NCBI GenBank assembly: GCA_015143295.1
Contig: CM026557.1
Span: 26,259,760 to 26,323,759, forward strand
Source of the DNA: Tetracentron sinense
Taxonomy: Eukaryota; Streptophyta; Magnoliopsida; Trochodendrales; Trochodendraceae
Direction: 5' to 3'
Length of the DNA stretch: 64,000 nucleotides
This document shows, in pieces, positions 22,268 through 33,869 of this stretch (within the stretch, counting starts at the first letter, position 1; every line of letters starts with the position of its first letter). Under the pieces are notes generated by a model. The model saw only the letters and a program-made list of their open reading frames with translations. It was not told where the DNA came from and made no database searches. The position numbers were made by a program, and so were the translations under genes.

Positions 22268-23878
22268 AATTATGAATATTGTAAATGTTCCATTATGATG
22301 CAAATACTATATCCTTAGGAAGTATTATGAATGAAAACCTTGTCATGGTTGAGACCATTGACATAAGATAAGGCACTCTAATAATCCTAAAATAGTCTAG
22401 GCTATGGGTGTTGATTGGGTATCACACTGCACTCTATACATGTGATGTCTCTATAGGATAATATGATGTATCTTCATCCTAGAGAGTAGAGACTCTCAGA
22501 CACACATGTAGATGCATGTAATGAGTTACATGGCACCGATGGATCTACCTGATGGATAAATTACTATCATGTTAAATAAGGGTGATTCTCGTTGTATTAT
22601 GCAAAGAAGTTTGTAGCATGCATATTGTCCTCCGATCTAAGAGATTTCCATCCTCTCATGCATTGTCTGTATGACTTTGATATTACCAAACAATGATGCC
22701 TAATTACAGGCTATCTGTACATTGAGTTATGCACATGGTGTATGGAGAGGAGCAAATGCTCAAATAAGGAATCTACTACTCCTATAAAAAAAATTGTTCC
22801 TAAAGGAGGAATGAATTCAAATAATTTAATCATCAAGATTGAACTCAATAAATTCATGTATGGTAGTTTTGATAAAAGAGTTTATCAAAATTATTCTTTA
22901 TATAATATATTATTAAAATATATTATTTTATTAAAAGTGTTTTTGAAATGGTTTTTCTGTGTCTAGCTAATGAGATGATAAATTATGAATTCATAAGTCA
23001 GTTATCGATAGTGATTACCAATCCATTCCTAGTGGTTTAATGTAATATGGGAATTTAAGTGGAAGGACTTTAATTACAAATAAGTTGTAATGAAATGACT
23101 TTATTCTAATAAGTCTTCACCATTGGGGTTTGCATTTCAATGTGTTAATGAACATTATTGCAATATGTGAAACTCCAAGGAGTTTTCTGTAAAAGGAAAA
23201 TCTTATAAGGTTTAAATTAGAATTTTAATTCTAATCTCACATCCAACGGTTGAGATCCCATGCTATTAGTTTCCTATTCTCTCTATAACTTGTTCCAAAA
23301 TTTATATGTGACATAAATATCATAAAAGTGGCAAGTCAACCCTAATTTCCTTCTTGTATTTTCGGCCTTGTGTATGATTAAGGGAATCAACATAATTTTA
23401 GTGTACATATCATAAATATATCACTGTTACTTTGCCTTTGGTCCGACAATTTGTTATTTTGATGATCTTTTAAAATCTACAACTTTCGTGAAGAAAAATT
23501 TTGCAGAATCATTTGTTTTGAGGGTCAAAACGTCAGTCGAAGAGAAAAGACAGGAATTGGGTATTCTACATTATTTTGTAGTCTTTTCATTGCTTATGAA
23601 GAAAATGAAAAGGGATATGGTTCCTAGGGCTGGATGCACACTTTGAGGAATGGAGAAGGCCATTAGTTCTCCATGGATGTGCGTAGAGAATCAAAGAGAG
23701 GGACGACATGAATCAATATAGCAAGCTACACACTTGAGTAGCTTTCGAATAAAGGTTAGTAGTTCTTAAACCTTCCTTAAGATCTAAATCTTCAAGTGAA
23801 GATCCTGAAGGGGAAAATCATTTTCCCATCTCGAGAAAAGTTTCGCAATCTATGTTTCCAACCGTTGGAAACTAACTG
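22268..23878 (+). repeat. Copia C 5' LTR, 5' end displaced
   Basis: Homologous to the LTR at 48232-51986 (aattatg..tattgtaaatgttcc onward). It lacks the first part because LTR Y inserted before 22268. It ends in ggaaactaac, followed at once by a PBS. Once the Helitron is subtracted from the right-hand LTR, the two lengths agree. The first 120 bp differ by about 10 percent, so this is an old insertion. Confidence 0.75.
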
Positions 23879-24471
23879 TGGTATCAGAGACAGGTTTGAA
23901 GATTTTTATCTTATTATGCTCAAAAAGAATTCTAATTTTTGTATGTATATGTTGATCTATTATTATTTGTTAATAATAATTTTTGTGAGCCACAGAGCAT
24001 CCATAATAGAATTAATAGTTAAAAATTAATTTTAATTTGTAAAATCATTACGATGATTATTTGATTTATTTATTCATATTATGGATGAATACATGTATGC
24101 TTAGGCATGGATGTTTATATTATTTATTTTCTATAAATGAATGTACTGATGTGAAATCATCTAGATCTTGTTCGAGATTATAGATCATGTTGATTTTATT
24201 TTATTTAAATTTCATTCATAAACTATGAACATTATTAATAATTTGTGAATGTATGATTATTGTGATTGTCGATTTCATTCATAAACTATGACAAAATTTT
24301 GAGAATCCTGCAAAACGTATGGGAATATATAGTGCATCCATCTTGTAGCCTATTGTAAGCTATAAGGGTCATGACATTTAGTAGAAGTTAATTATGTCAA
24401 ATGGATCCGGATAATATCTCTCTCTCTCAAACTGTTGAGAATCTGATGTATATAATATGAGATGATATTGT
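23879..24471 (+). other. Copia C: PBS and decayed 5' internal region
   Basis: The PBS TGGTATCAGAG (23879-23889) fits tRNA-Met. What follows is AT-rich with no usable frame, the place where gag would start. Interrupted after ATTGT (24467-24471) by LTR Z. The internal region resumes at 45530. Confidence 0.65.
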
Positions 24472-25172
24472 TGTAACGCCCCAAAACCCCCCTTGGTCAA
24501 AAAGGGACTCTAGTCTCGTGACACTGCATAACATCCTTAACATAAAATAATAATAGGCATAACTAAATTATGAACCTGGAAATTTCTCCAATAAAATAAG
24601 AACAGAATCAATAAATGTCATAATTAATCCTGTGACCAAATCCCATAAATAAACTGATGGGGTTATCAATGAACCAAATATAAATCCTAATAATTAAAAC
24701 CTAAGCAACATCGAAATTTAAGTAGTTATTACATCCCTTAAAACTGAAATAAACACTAAAATATCTAAAGTCAATAATATGGGTAGTAATCTGGGTTGAC
24801 ATCACCCTCTGGGTAGTCACCTTCTCTTTCCTCCTCGTATTTCTCTTCTACCCACAGCTCGTAAGCACCGTTTCTACTTCAGTACCTAAACCTGTTGACA
24901 TCAAAGGTACAATTGAGTATTGAAACACTCAGTGTTGTACAACATCTACTAACAACAGATGATATCATGCAGTAATTAAAATAACCATAATCAATTTTTT
25001 CAATATATATTAATCAGAGTGCGAAAAACTTAGAACAAATATAAGATCATTAACTTGTTTTTCAGTTTAATAACAATACATGCATTTAAAAGATCATATC
25101 AGCATTCATACAGACTTATGCAACATTAAGACTAGTGTAGTTTTTATCATGCATTACCGTGGGCAGCAAAAT

Positions 25173-26380
25173 TGTGACACCAAATTGAGCTGGGGTTCAC
25201 CAACTTCAGTGTTCCGCTTCACACCAAATCAAAGGAGGAGTGAGTACACCATATCAAGCCCAAGCTCTCAAATGGATTTGGTTTATCTCTGTAGACAGAC
25301 CCAGTTAAGCAGACCCTTGCAGACTGTCTCCATGAGGTAGTCCGTGGGTAGACCTATAAATAGTCCCTACGTTCAGACTTTATAAGTCAGTCATGCGGGC
25401 TGGCCAAAGGCCAACCCTTGCGGTCAGATCCCTATTTAAGCTTTGCGGATAGACTTTATGAGTCCATCCGCAGGTCAGTCAATGACTAGCCCAGTCCATG
25501 ACCATAAAAGGCCATGGACCTAACCCAGACCAAGGTTTGGAACCATGGTCCTACCCTGTATTGGTCCGCGGATTGACTAAGGTCAAACTCTGGTCCACAA
25601 TCCAAATATACTTAGACTTAACCTAGACCGCGGATGAGACCATGGGTCTCACCTCTTTAATTGCGAACTGACCAAGGTCAGTCATTTCCCAGATGACAGT
25701 CATTATTTGACCGCCATATGATAGGGAATCTTTAATAAAAAGGACTCTTTGCTAGCTTTGGGGGATCCCAAGATAGAGATCCCCTCTCTTTCTCTAATGA
25801 GAGAGTGCCATATGTCACTCTATCTAAAAGGGGAAGTTATCTCTTCCCTTTTCTGGAAAGATAAGAATCTTCTCCCTTTTTGGGGGGAAAGTTGGATCCT
25901 CCCCAGGTTTCTCAGAAAAGGAAACCAATTTGGAGTTCTTCAAAAAAAGGGACTCCCATCCGGGTGGTTTCTCTAAGATAAGAAAAATCAGCTGTCTTGG
26001 ACAGGTGGCTCTCTCTAAGAAGAGTTGACCTCTCTTGATTTTCTAAAAAAGAGGAAGTCAATGGGGAGTCCAAAGAGGACTCTCTAAAAGATAAAAAAAA
26101 GAGGATTTCTCATGAGAAATCCTCACAAGGATGAAAGACACAAGATGAACACATACGAAAAGAAGGAAAAAAAAATTTTTTTGGCAGGAATAACAGCATA
26201 CAAGGAGTTTGAAGAATGATCTCCCCCAAATGGAGAATACCAGGTAAACCCTCAATAAGGTCACCTCTCTTTCTTTTCTTTCTTTTTGATGCTAAAAACC
26301 TCTATGAGGTATCTTGTAACGCCTACATGGGATCTGGGCAACCCCATTGAATAAATATATTTTATTCAAAACATTTGTTC
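25173..26380. other. Hairpin-dense segment inside LTR Z, unassigned
   Basis: This stretch makes LTR Z about 1.2 kb longer than its relatives. It contains many unrelated hairpins: 25444-25472 (TGCGGATAGACT arms), 25494-25519, 25761-25784 (GGGGATC/GATCCCC), 25802-25821 (AGAGTG/CACTCT), 25830-25848 (GGGAAG/CTTCCC), 26066-26082 (GAGTCC/GGACTC) and a perfect 24-bp palindrome at 26101-26124. There is no credible protein. It could be an old LTR or a MITE cluster. I found no target duplication. Confidence 0.45.
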
Positions 26381-26384
26381 TTCC

Positions 26385-27907
26385 TATTATCTTTCTTCTT
26401 AATCAGAGGTTCTTCCCCAAATAGGGAAGGTAATTAACAGTCTGAGTTTACTCAGATTAGAAGGATAGTCCCTCACAACAAATAATAAACTTCATATAAC
26501 AATAGAGGAAATTTGAAAGCAAAGAAATGAATTTCACTGCTTACAATTACAGTTCTTAACCACCATATGTTCGGACATAATCGTTATCATAGCACTACAT
26601 ACTGAAGTATGATCATTAACATAGCACCACATGCCAACATGATCGTTCTTCCAGTTTTACCTTCAAAGGTTTTCTTTGGTTTTCAGACTTTTTATGCTTA
26701 TGAGACTTTTAACAATGACTCATGCTACTGAAACTTGTGCAAGTAGTGTGATCTACTTTCATTAGGGTTAGCCCTTAGATTACAATTCCCATAATTGAAA
26801 CCCTACCATAATGTCTCATTCCATTAAGGCAAATGATCTAGGTTAAGGTAACCTAAGTATTCACCATTCTGAAATTAAATCACAATATATGCATACATAA
26901 ATAGACTTACCACATGCAATTCACAAAAACAATAATTAACATTCACGGACTAATATTTAACACTCACGGGCTAATAATAATTTAATAACTCATTGCAAAT
27001 CATGTAAATCAATCCTCAATAATTTATTAAATTATAAAAACTAACATTCTTAATTCTCCTTTATTTAAAATAATATTTGGAACTTCTCAAGAACATGCCC
27101 ATTCAATATTAAATTCATTCTCATTTATGCAAAATCAAATGTATTAAATATACTCAATATTTAATTGTAAACATAGATCATCAATATGAATCATTAGTGA
27201 GAATTTAAATCAAATATATTTTATACCTAATATAAATCTTTTAAATAAATTATGTATCTTATAACTTATCAATCAAATCGTTGTTCTTCATCTTTAACAA
27301 TTAGATTTATCGATGTTCAAACCTTACAATATATATTTAATCTTAATTCTTAGTAAAGTTATACTTTTACTTCTCAAGATCGCTTCCCTACAATCGAAGC
27401 GCTTTAGAATAGTTGGATCTTGATCTCCAACAATGCTTCTTAATCTTAAAGATCGAATCTTGATCTTCAATGAATGCTTTTGTGCTAGACATATATGCCC
27501 ATTGAAGCCATTCCGGAATTGTATTTATCTATTTAATCAATAAATGCATATTTTACATTCACACATTGTCTTCTACATTGAGTAACATATCAAAAGTATT
27601 TCATTGGATGAGACTATTTTGTCCCTTAGGTAACATTATAGGAAAATTATCCAATTAGTTGATAACTGATTGCTAAGGAGATATGGTTTTCCGATTCCTT
27701 GTAGACCTAAAATTGTTCTAAGTGAATCAGGATACATCTAGACAATGTATTCCTAATAACTAATACATTGTTAGTTCCATATGATGGAGTGAAGAATCTC
27801 AATCACTGAGAGAAGAGTAGAAGTATTTATATGGCAACTGGATTGCTCAGTGGATACCTTTAGAAATATATTATCTTTATATTTAGAGTAGTCCATTTAA
27901 CAGATTG
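26385..27907. repeat. 1523-bp segment F, source of a duplication
   Basis: Covers the right part of LTR Z and the first 425 bp of LTR D, up to and including the GATTG next to G1. It is repeated at 36660-38182 with the same length (constant offset 10275) and five substitutions that I can find: 26471, 27108, 27349, 27503 and 27856. Confidence 0.9.
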
Positions 27908-30308
27908 TGTCACGCCCCAAAATACCCCCTAGGAGTTTAGGGATACTTTAGGTGGACTATAAAAACCTGCCAAACCATCCTGTAATGAACAAGATAAATA
28001 AGGTACTAAACAATGATAATCAGAGCGCGGAAGCTAAACATAATTTGCGGAAGCGAAAACTAAAATTTTCTTTTCTTTATAATGATCCAAAATGTAGTAT
28101 TCCAAGTTAACATAAATACAAAACACGTCTAAGTCTAAGGTGGACAGGCCCACCTAACAAAATACAAAAGACAAAATACAACTCTGTCTCGCTCAATAGT
28201 CATCCCCATGGGGCCAATGGTCTAAGTCTCTCGCCTCCGCCGAAGGCTCGACTACTAGATCCTCATAAGGTTCCTCCTCGCCATAGTCCTCCTCTATCCA
28301 AGGACCCGGATCACAAATGTCGAGAGGGACTCGGGTACCTGTCGACATGAAAGTACGGCTGAGCATGGAATACTCAGCGAGTACAAGTCCCTAACTAACA
28401 ATGGTAATAACGAACAACATCATATACAAGTAATGGGAGGAGTATAGTTCATAATCATTTCTAGCAACCTCATACATAAACATTTTATAAAGTCATAATT
28501 ATTATGAAACTAAAACATGTCTATGCATCATACAATTCTTCTTTGAGTTGTCCTTTTAATATTTCTTATGAGCCAGAGATTAGCACCCGCATATCCCTGG
28601 GCTACCAATTCCTTGACAGTACAATACCTTTCTTATGAGCCAGGGGTTAGCACCCCGCACATCCCTGGGCTACCAACCCCCTTGACAGTACAATACACTT
28701 CTTATGAGCCAGAGGCTAGCACCCGCACATCCCTGGGCTACCAGCCTCCTTGACAATACGATACCTTACTTATGAGCCAGAGGTTAGCACCCGCATAATC
28801 CTGGGCTACTAACCTCCTTGACAATACCATTTCCTTTCTTATGAGCCAGAGGTTAGCACCCTTAACCGGGGCTACCAACCTCCTTGACAATACCATTTCC
28901 TTTCTTATGAGCCAGAGGTTAGCACCCTTAACCGGGGCTACCAACCTCCTTGACAGTGCAATATTTCCGAGTCCTTTCTTATGAGCCAGGGGTTAGTACC
29001 CGCATATCCCTGGGCTACCAACCCCCTTGACAATGCAATACGTTTCTTATGATCTAGAGGTTAGCACCCGCATAATCCTGGGCTACCAACCTCCTTGACA
29101 ATATCCTCCATCTACATATATGCTCGTGCATAGCAATCGTGAAATTATGATGACATATAGCATTTTAAAAATTCCCAACTCACATGAGAATTTAAGAAGC
29201 GAAATAAACACATGCATACAACTTGCCAAATGGGGAACATTTATGTGACTCATGCTTTCAAATCTTAGTTTATTCATGCATTCTATCAAACATGTGGTAT
29301 TCAACCTTTTTACCTTTAGTTATTTCATATTTTCTCATTCGAACATTTCATCAAACACTTGGGGTGTGTTCATTATGCCCTTCCACCATTTTTCCCATCA
29401 TTCAACACATCACAACATGGCATCCAATCGCCTCCACTCCTCATCCATTCATACATTCCACCATTTGTTTGTATTATCTTGTTTATGTTTTAGGGATTTA
29501 GCATATACCAACACAAGGGAGCAATGGGGAATATCCAACACATATTTTCTTAGAAAAATCCTAGGTTATTACCAAAGTAACTAGGAAGAGTGTACTAACC
29601 TTGAAAAGGGAAAGAAAAATCCTTGAGGATGATGTAGAAACGCTGCCCTAGCTTGGAAGAGGTACTCCACACGAGCTTGAGGTTGGATTTGGAGAATCCA
29701 AGCCTTTAGAACGGTTCTAGGGTTCTAAAACCCTTGATTCTCTCAAGTGGAAAACCCTAGATGTAAATCCCCCTTCTCTTCTCTTCCTCTCTCTCAAAAC
29801 CTTCTAAGTGAGGTGAATGAAGCCCAAAAGGCTCGGGCAAGCCCTTATGGGTAAGGGTTAACACCCAAAAGATGAAAATGCCCTTACTAAAAATTCTGCA
29901 AAACTCGATAGACCGAGCGATCGGTGCTTATGACCGATCGATCGGTTGCCTACTGAGCGATCGGTGTTTATGACCGATCGACCGGTCAAAAACTCACTCT
30001 CTGGAAAATTTCCCCATACAAAATTTCTGACCGTGCGATAGCTACCGATCGATCGGTGATGGACCGATCGATCGCTGACTGGACCGAGCGATCGGTGCTC
30101 TATATGTCTGGACTGTTTTGACCATATCTTTTGACTCGCTCGTCGGATTTCGACGATTCAACTTGCGTTGGATCCGTCTTTCGAAAACGAACATTTCTGA
30201 AGTTTCGGAATTTCCGATTTCTCCCTTATTTATTAATTAGACTATAAAAACGGCCAATTAGCTACGAAGGTGCTATTCATTAAAGTTGGAAAAGTCCGGG
30301 GTGCTACA
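27908..30308 (-). repeat. G1 3' LTR (LTR1), 2401 bp
   Basis: On the minus strand it begins TGTAGCACCCCGGAC at 30308 and ends GGCGTGACA at 27908. It contains ACCGATCGATCGGT-type palindromes (29912-30095) and an eight-unit hairpin repeat (28564-29100). A TATAAA box is not obvious; a CATAAGGG stretch lies near 29855. The LTR is followed by GATTG in the host LTR D. Confidence 0.9.
28564..29100 (-). repeat. Eight-unit hairpin minisatellite in LTR1
   Basis: Eight units of about 66-70 bp begin cttatgagccag. Each carries inverted arms around a cacc...ctgg core, for example GAGGTTAGC with GCTACCAACCTC. Arms co-vary: unit 2 has GGGGTTAGC with GCTACCAACCCC, and unit 3 has GAGGCTAGC with GCTACCAGCCTC. 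LTR2 has seven units (36101-36560) and LTR3 eight (38840-39375). Confidence 0.85.
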
Positions 30309-30322
30309 TTCTCCCCCCCTTA
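30309..30322 (-). other. G1 polypurine tract
   Basis: The minus strand reads TAAGGGGGGAGAA directly before the 3' LTR start TGTAGCACC. This is the normal plus-strand primer position. Confidence 0.9.
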
Positions 30323-30399
30323 CAAAAATTTCGTCCCCGAAATTTGGACGATACATACATGCGTAAAACTATAACAAAATACAAGGGAATGTCAAGGCC

Positions 30400-33300
30400 T
30401 TAAACAAATAAATGTGGGTACTTTTCTCGTACTTCGGCTTCTCGTTCCTAAGTAGCTTCCTCCCTTGAATGGTGTTGCCATCTTACCAAGACCAAGGGAA
30501 TGATCTTGTTGCGCAAGACTTGATCTCGCCTATCGAAGATCTGCACCGGTTGTTCAACTAGGGTGAGGTCCTCTCGGATCTCTATCGGATCAAGCTCGAT
30601 GACATGAGAAGGATCCGGGATATACTTCCGAAGCATGGAGATGTGAAATACGTTGTGGATCACCGCCATGTGAGCGGGCAAGGCAACTCGGTAAGCTACC
30701 TCACCAACTCGAGTAATGATCTCGAATGGACCCACATATCTCGGGCTAAGCTTGCCTCTTTTCCCGAATCTCATAACCCCCTTGGTTGGTGAAATCTTGA
30801 CAAAAACAAAGTCACCAACTCGATATTCAAGATCCCTCCTTCGGTTGTTGGCATAGCTTTTCTGTCGGTCTTGTGCGGTCTTCAACCTTTCCCGGATGAG
30901 CTTGACTCTATCCGCAGTTTGTTCAATCAACTCGGGGCCCAAAATTTTTCTTTCTCCCACTTCATCCCAATACAACGGAGATCTACAACTCCTTCCGTAC
31001 AAAGCCTCAAAGGGTGCCATCTGTATGCTTGCCTGGTAACTATTGTTGTAGGCGAATTCCACCAAAGGTAGGTGATCCTCCCAACTTCCCTTGAAGTCTA
31101 GCATACATGCATGGAGCATGTCTTCAATAATCTGATTCACTCGCTCGGTTTGCCCATCCGTCTGTGGATGGAAAGCCGTGCTAAATTCTAGTCTGGAACC
31201 CATGGCATCCTGAAAACTTCTCCAAAACCTGGATGTGAACCTTGGATCCCGGTCTGAGACAATGCTCACTGGCACTCCGTGCAATCGGACTATCTCTTTG
31301 ATGTACAAGGCAGCTAACTGATTTGAGTTGAATGTAGTCCGGTACGGTAAGAAATGGGCGGACTTCGTGAGTCTATCAACCACAACCCATATCGCATCAG
31401 TCTTTTTAACTGTCTTTGGAAACCCCACGATGAAGTCCATAGAGATATGTTCCCATTTCCACTCGGGAATAGGGAGAGACTGCAACAGACCCGCCGGTCT
31501 CCTGTGCTCGGCCTTGACTTGTTGGCACACCAAGCATCGGGACACGTACCCCGCTATTTCTCGCTTCATGTTCCGCCACCAAAAGTGCTTCTTCAAGTCC
31601 CTATACATCTTGGTACCCCCGGGGTGAACGGTGTACTTGGACCGGTGAGCCTCGTACAAGATTTCTCGTTTAAGCTTCTCATCGGCTGGGACACATACTC
31701 TTCCCTTGAAGGTGATAATTCCGTCATCCCTCATCGCAAAATCCTTGCTGCCACTTTTAACTGACTGGTCTCGGTAAGACAGTAGCTCGGCATCCATTCC
31801 CTGCAACTCCCTGGTCATGCTTAGGATATATGGCCTAATTGTGATGTTAGCCATTACTGGCCCAAAAGTAGGGAGACTAAAACTGATGTCGAGGTTGGAT
31901 GCATCTTCTAACAACCTCCATTCCCTCAGCATCATGTGCGCCAAAAGTCCAGTGGGCTTCCGGCTAAGAGCATCGGCTACAACGTTCGCCTTGCCCAGAT
32001 GATATTGAATGGAACATTCGTAGTCTTTCAAAAACTCTACCCATCTCCTCTGCCTTAAATTCAATTCCTTTTGGGAGAACAGGTACTTCAAGCTTTTATG
32101 GTCCGTAAATACGTCGAACTGTTCCCCATAGAGATAATGTCGCCAAATCTTCAAGGCAAACACAACCGCGGCGAGCTCTAAATAGTGAGTGGGATAATTC
32201 TTCTCATGCTCTTTCAATTGCCTGGAGGCGTAAGCAATGACTTTGCCGTGCTACATAAGTACACATCCCAACCCCACATGCGAGGCGTCACTGTAAACCA
32301 CAAAACCACCACTCGCGGATGGCACAGTAAGGACGGGGGCCGTGGTGAGGCGTTTCTTCAACTCTTGGAAGCTCGCTTCGCATCTATCGCTCCAACTAAA
32401 CTTAGCATTCTTTCTCGTCAGGTAAGTGAGAGGTGCAGCCAAACTGGAGAATCCCTCCACGAATCTCCGATAATATAGCCTGCCAACCCGAGAAAACTAC
32501 GTATCTCCGTGACGCTCTTGGGTCTCTCCCATATCATAACTGCCTCTATCTTTGCCGGGTCAACAGAAATACCCTCGGCCGACACTACGTGGCCTAGGAA
32601 CGCCACCTTCTCCAACCAAAATTCACACTTGCTTAACTTAGCGTATAGCCTATGCTCTCTCAATATCTCCAGAGCAAGACGAAGGTCTCGTGCGTGATCT
32701 TCCCGTGTCTGGGAATACACTAAAATGTCATCTATGAACACAATCACACATCGATCCAAGTATGATTGGAACACCCGGTTCATCAAATCCATGAACGCCG
32801 CCGGTGCATTCGTCAGCCCAAAAGGCATGACAAGGAACTCGTAGTGCCCATACCGAGTCCTGAAAGCCGACTTCGGAACATCTGCCGCCTTGATCTTTAA
32901 GTGATGATACCCCGATCTAAGATCAATCTTGGAGAAAAATCTCGCTCCCTTCAGTTGGTCAAACAAGTCGTCTATCCGAGGCAAAGGATAACGATTCTTA
33001 ATAGTTATCTTGTTCAACTGCTGGTAATCTATGCACATTCTCATTGACCCGTCTTTCTTTTTCACAAAGAGGACCGGAGCTCCCTATGGTGACACACTTG
33101 GTTGGATGAAACCAAGTTGTTGTAACTCCTCAATTTGCTTCTTTAATTCCTCAAGTTCTATTGGGGCCATTCTATATGGTGTCCTTGAAATCGGAGCGGT
33201 GCCTGGAGTAAGCTCTATAGCGAACTCAATCTCCCGATCCGGGGGCAATGCGGGAAGTTCCTCCGGAAACACATCCAAGAACTCACTCACGACCGGAATG

Positions 33301-33733
33301 ACCGAGGAGTTTTGTGCTTCTGGGTTTGCTAAGCTCAAAGCTGCGAGGCGAGCAATGTCTCTTTCCCTCAACCCTCGAAAGTGAAATGGCTTATCTCCCA
33401 TCGGCTCAAAGTTCACCATCTTCTCGAAACATGCCACATGTCCGTGGTGAGCCGATAGCCAATCCATACCAAGTATGACATCGAAATCTAAGTCTTGGAA
33501 GTCCAGGATGATGAGGTCGGCTAACAACTCATTCTGTCCCACTTGGACTACACAATCCCTGTATATACGGTCCGTGTCCACTGACTTGCCGAGCGGTGTG
33601 GAGATGGTTAATTCATGCTTCAACTGACTGGACTTGGTTGGAAATCCTTTCGTAAAGCTAGGCGATACAAAGGAATGAGTGGATCCTGTGTCGATCAACA
33701 CTCGGGCTAGGCATTCATTCACTAATAACGCGC
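30400..33733 (-). pseudogene. pol: G1 pol (PR-RT-RNaseH-IN-chromodomain), lightly broken
   Basis: Read downward from 33733, right after the intron. The protease D-T-G-S is at 33692-33681. RT has an intact F-I-D-D near 32735. RNase H has Y-S-D-A-S-H, L-E-L, F-T-D-H and V-A-D-A-L-S. Integrase has a His-His-Cys-Cys finger (about 31647-31525) and an intact D,D,35,E triad (M-D-F, S-D-R-D, T-E-R-V-N). The C-terminus, Q-I-F-D-R...V-R-W-Q-H-H, is chromodomain-like. Four lesions are seen: TAG at 33083-33081, a 2-bp gain (or 1-bp loss) near 32473, TAG at 32253-32251 and TAG at 30450-30448. The three stops fit single transitions of Trp or Gln codons. The original stop is probably TAA 30402-30400. All catalytic residues I checked survive, so loss of function is recent. 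Confidence 0.92.
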
Positions 33734-33869
33734 CTGTGTGATTAATTAAATTCACGTTAATAGATTTCACACAATAACACACAAGTATAGGTAGCATGTC
33801 ATACATATAAGCAATCACATTACATAATAACAGCCAATTACAACTCGAAACTTTAGCATGATAGCGTAC
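33734..33869 (-). other. 136-bp GT-AG intron between gag and pol
   Basis: On the minus strand the exon end GTGCAAG is followed by GTACGC (donor at 33869-33868), an AT-rich body, a CTATTAAC branch-point-like site about 26 nt before the acceptor, and TAATCACACAG (acceptor AG at 33735-33734). The length 136 is not a multiple of 3. Removal joins G (33870) to GC (33733-33732) as a glycine codon and brings the gag frame into the pol frame, giving Q-G-A-L-L-V-N-E before the protease. Without splicing, gag ends at a stop inside the intron (33855-33853). Confidence 0.8.

Noticed and set aside
25749..25976. 75-codon plus frame
   Set aside because: Falls in the hairpin-dense segment; inverted repeats drive the sequence and there is no domain or start context.
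28564..29100. Regular repeats as a CRISPR array
   Set aside because: Plant LTR context, no unique spacers, and unit-wide similarity: a minisatellite.
29223..29584. Overlapping 92- and 110-codon frames (also at 39497-39858)
   Set aside because: They lie inside gypsy LTRs, encode low-complexity F/S/H-rich peptides and match no domain.
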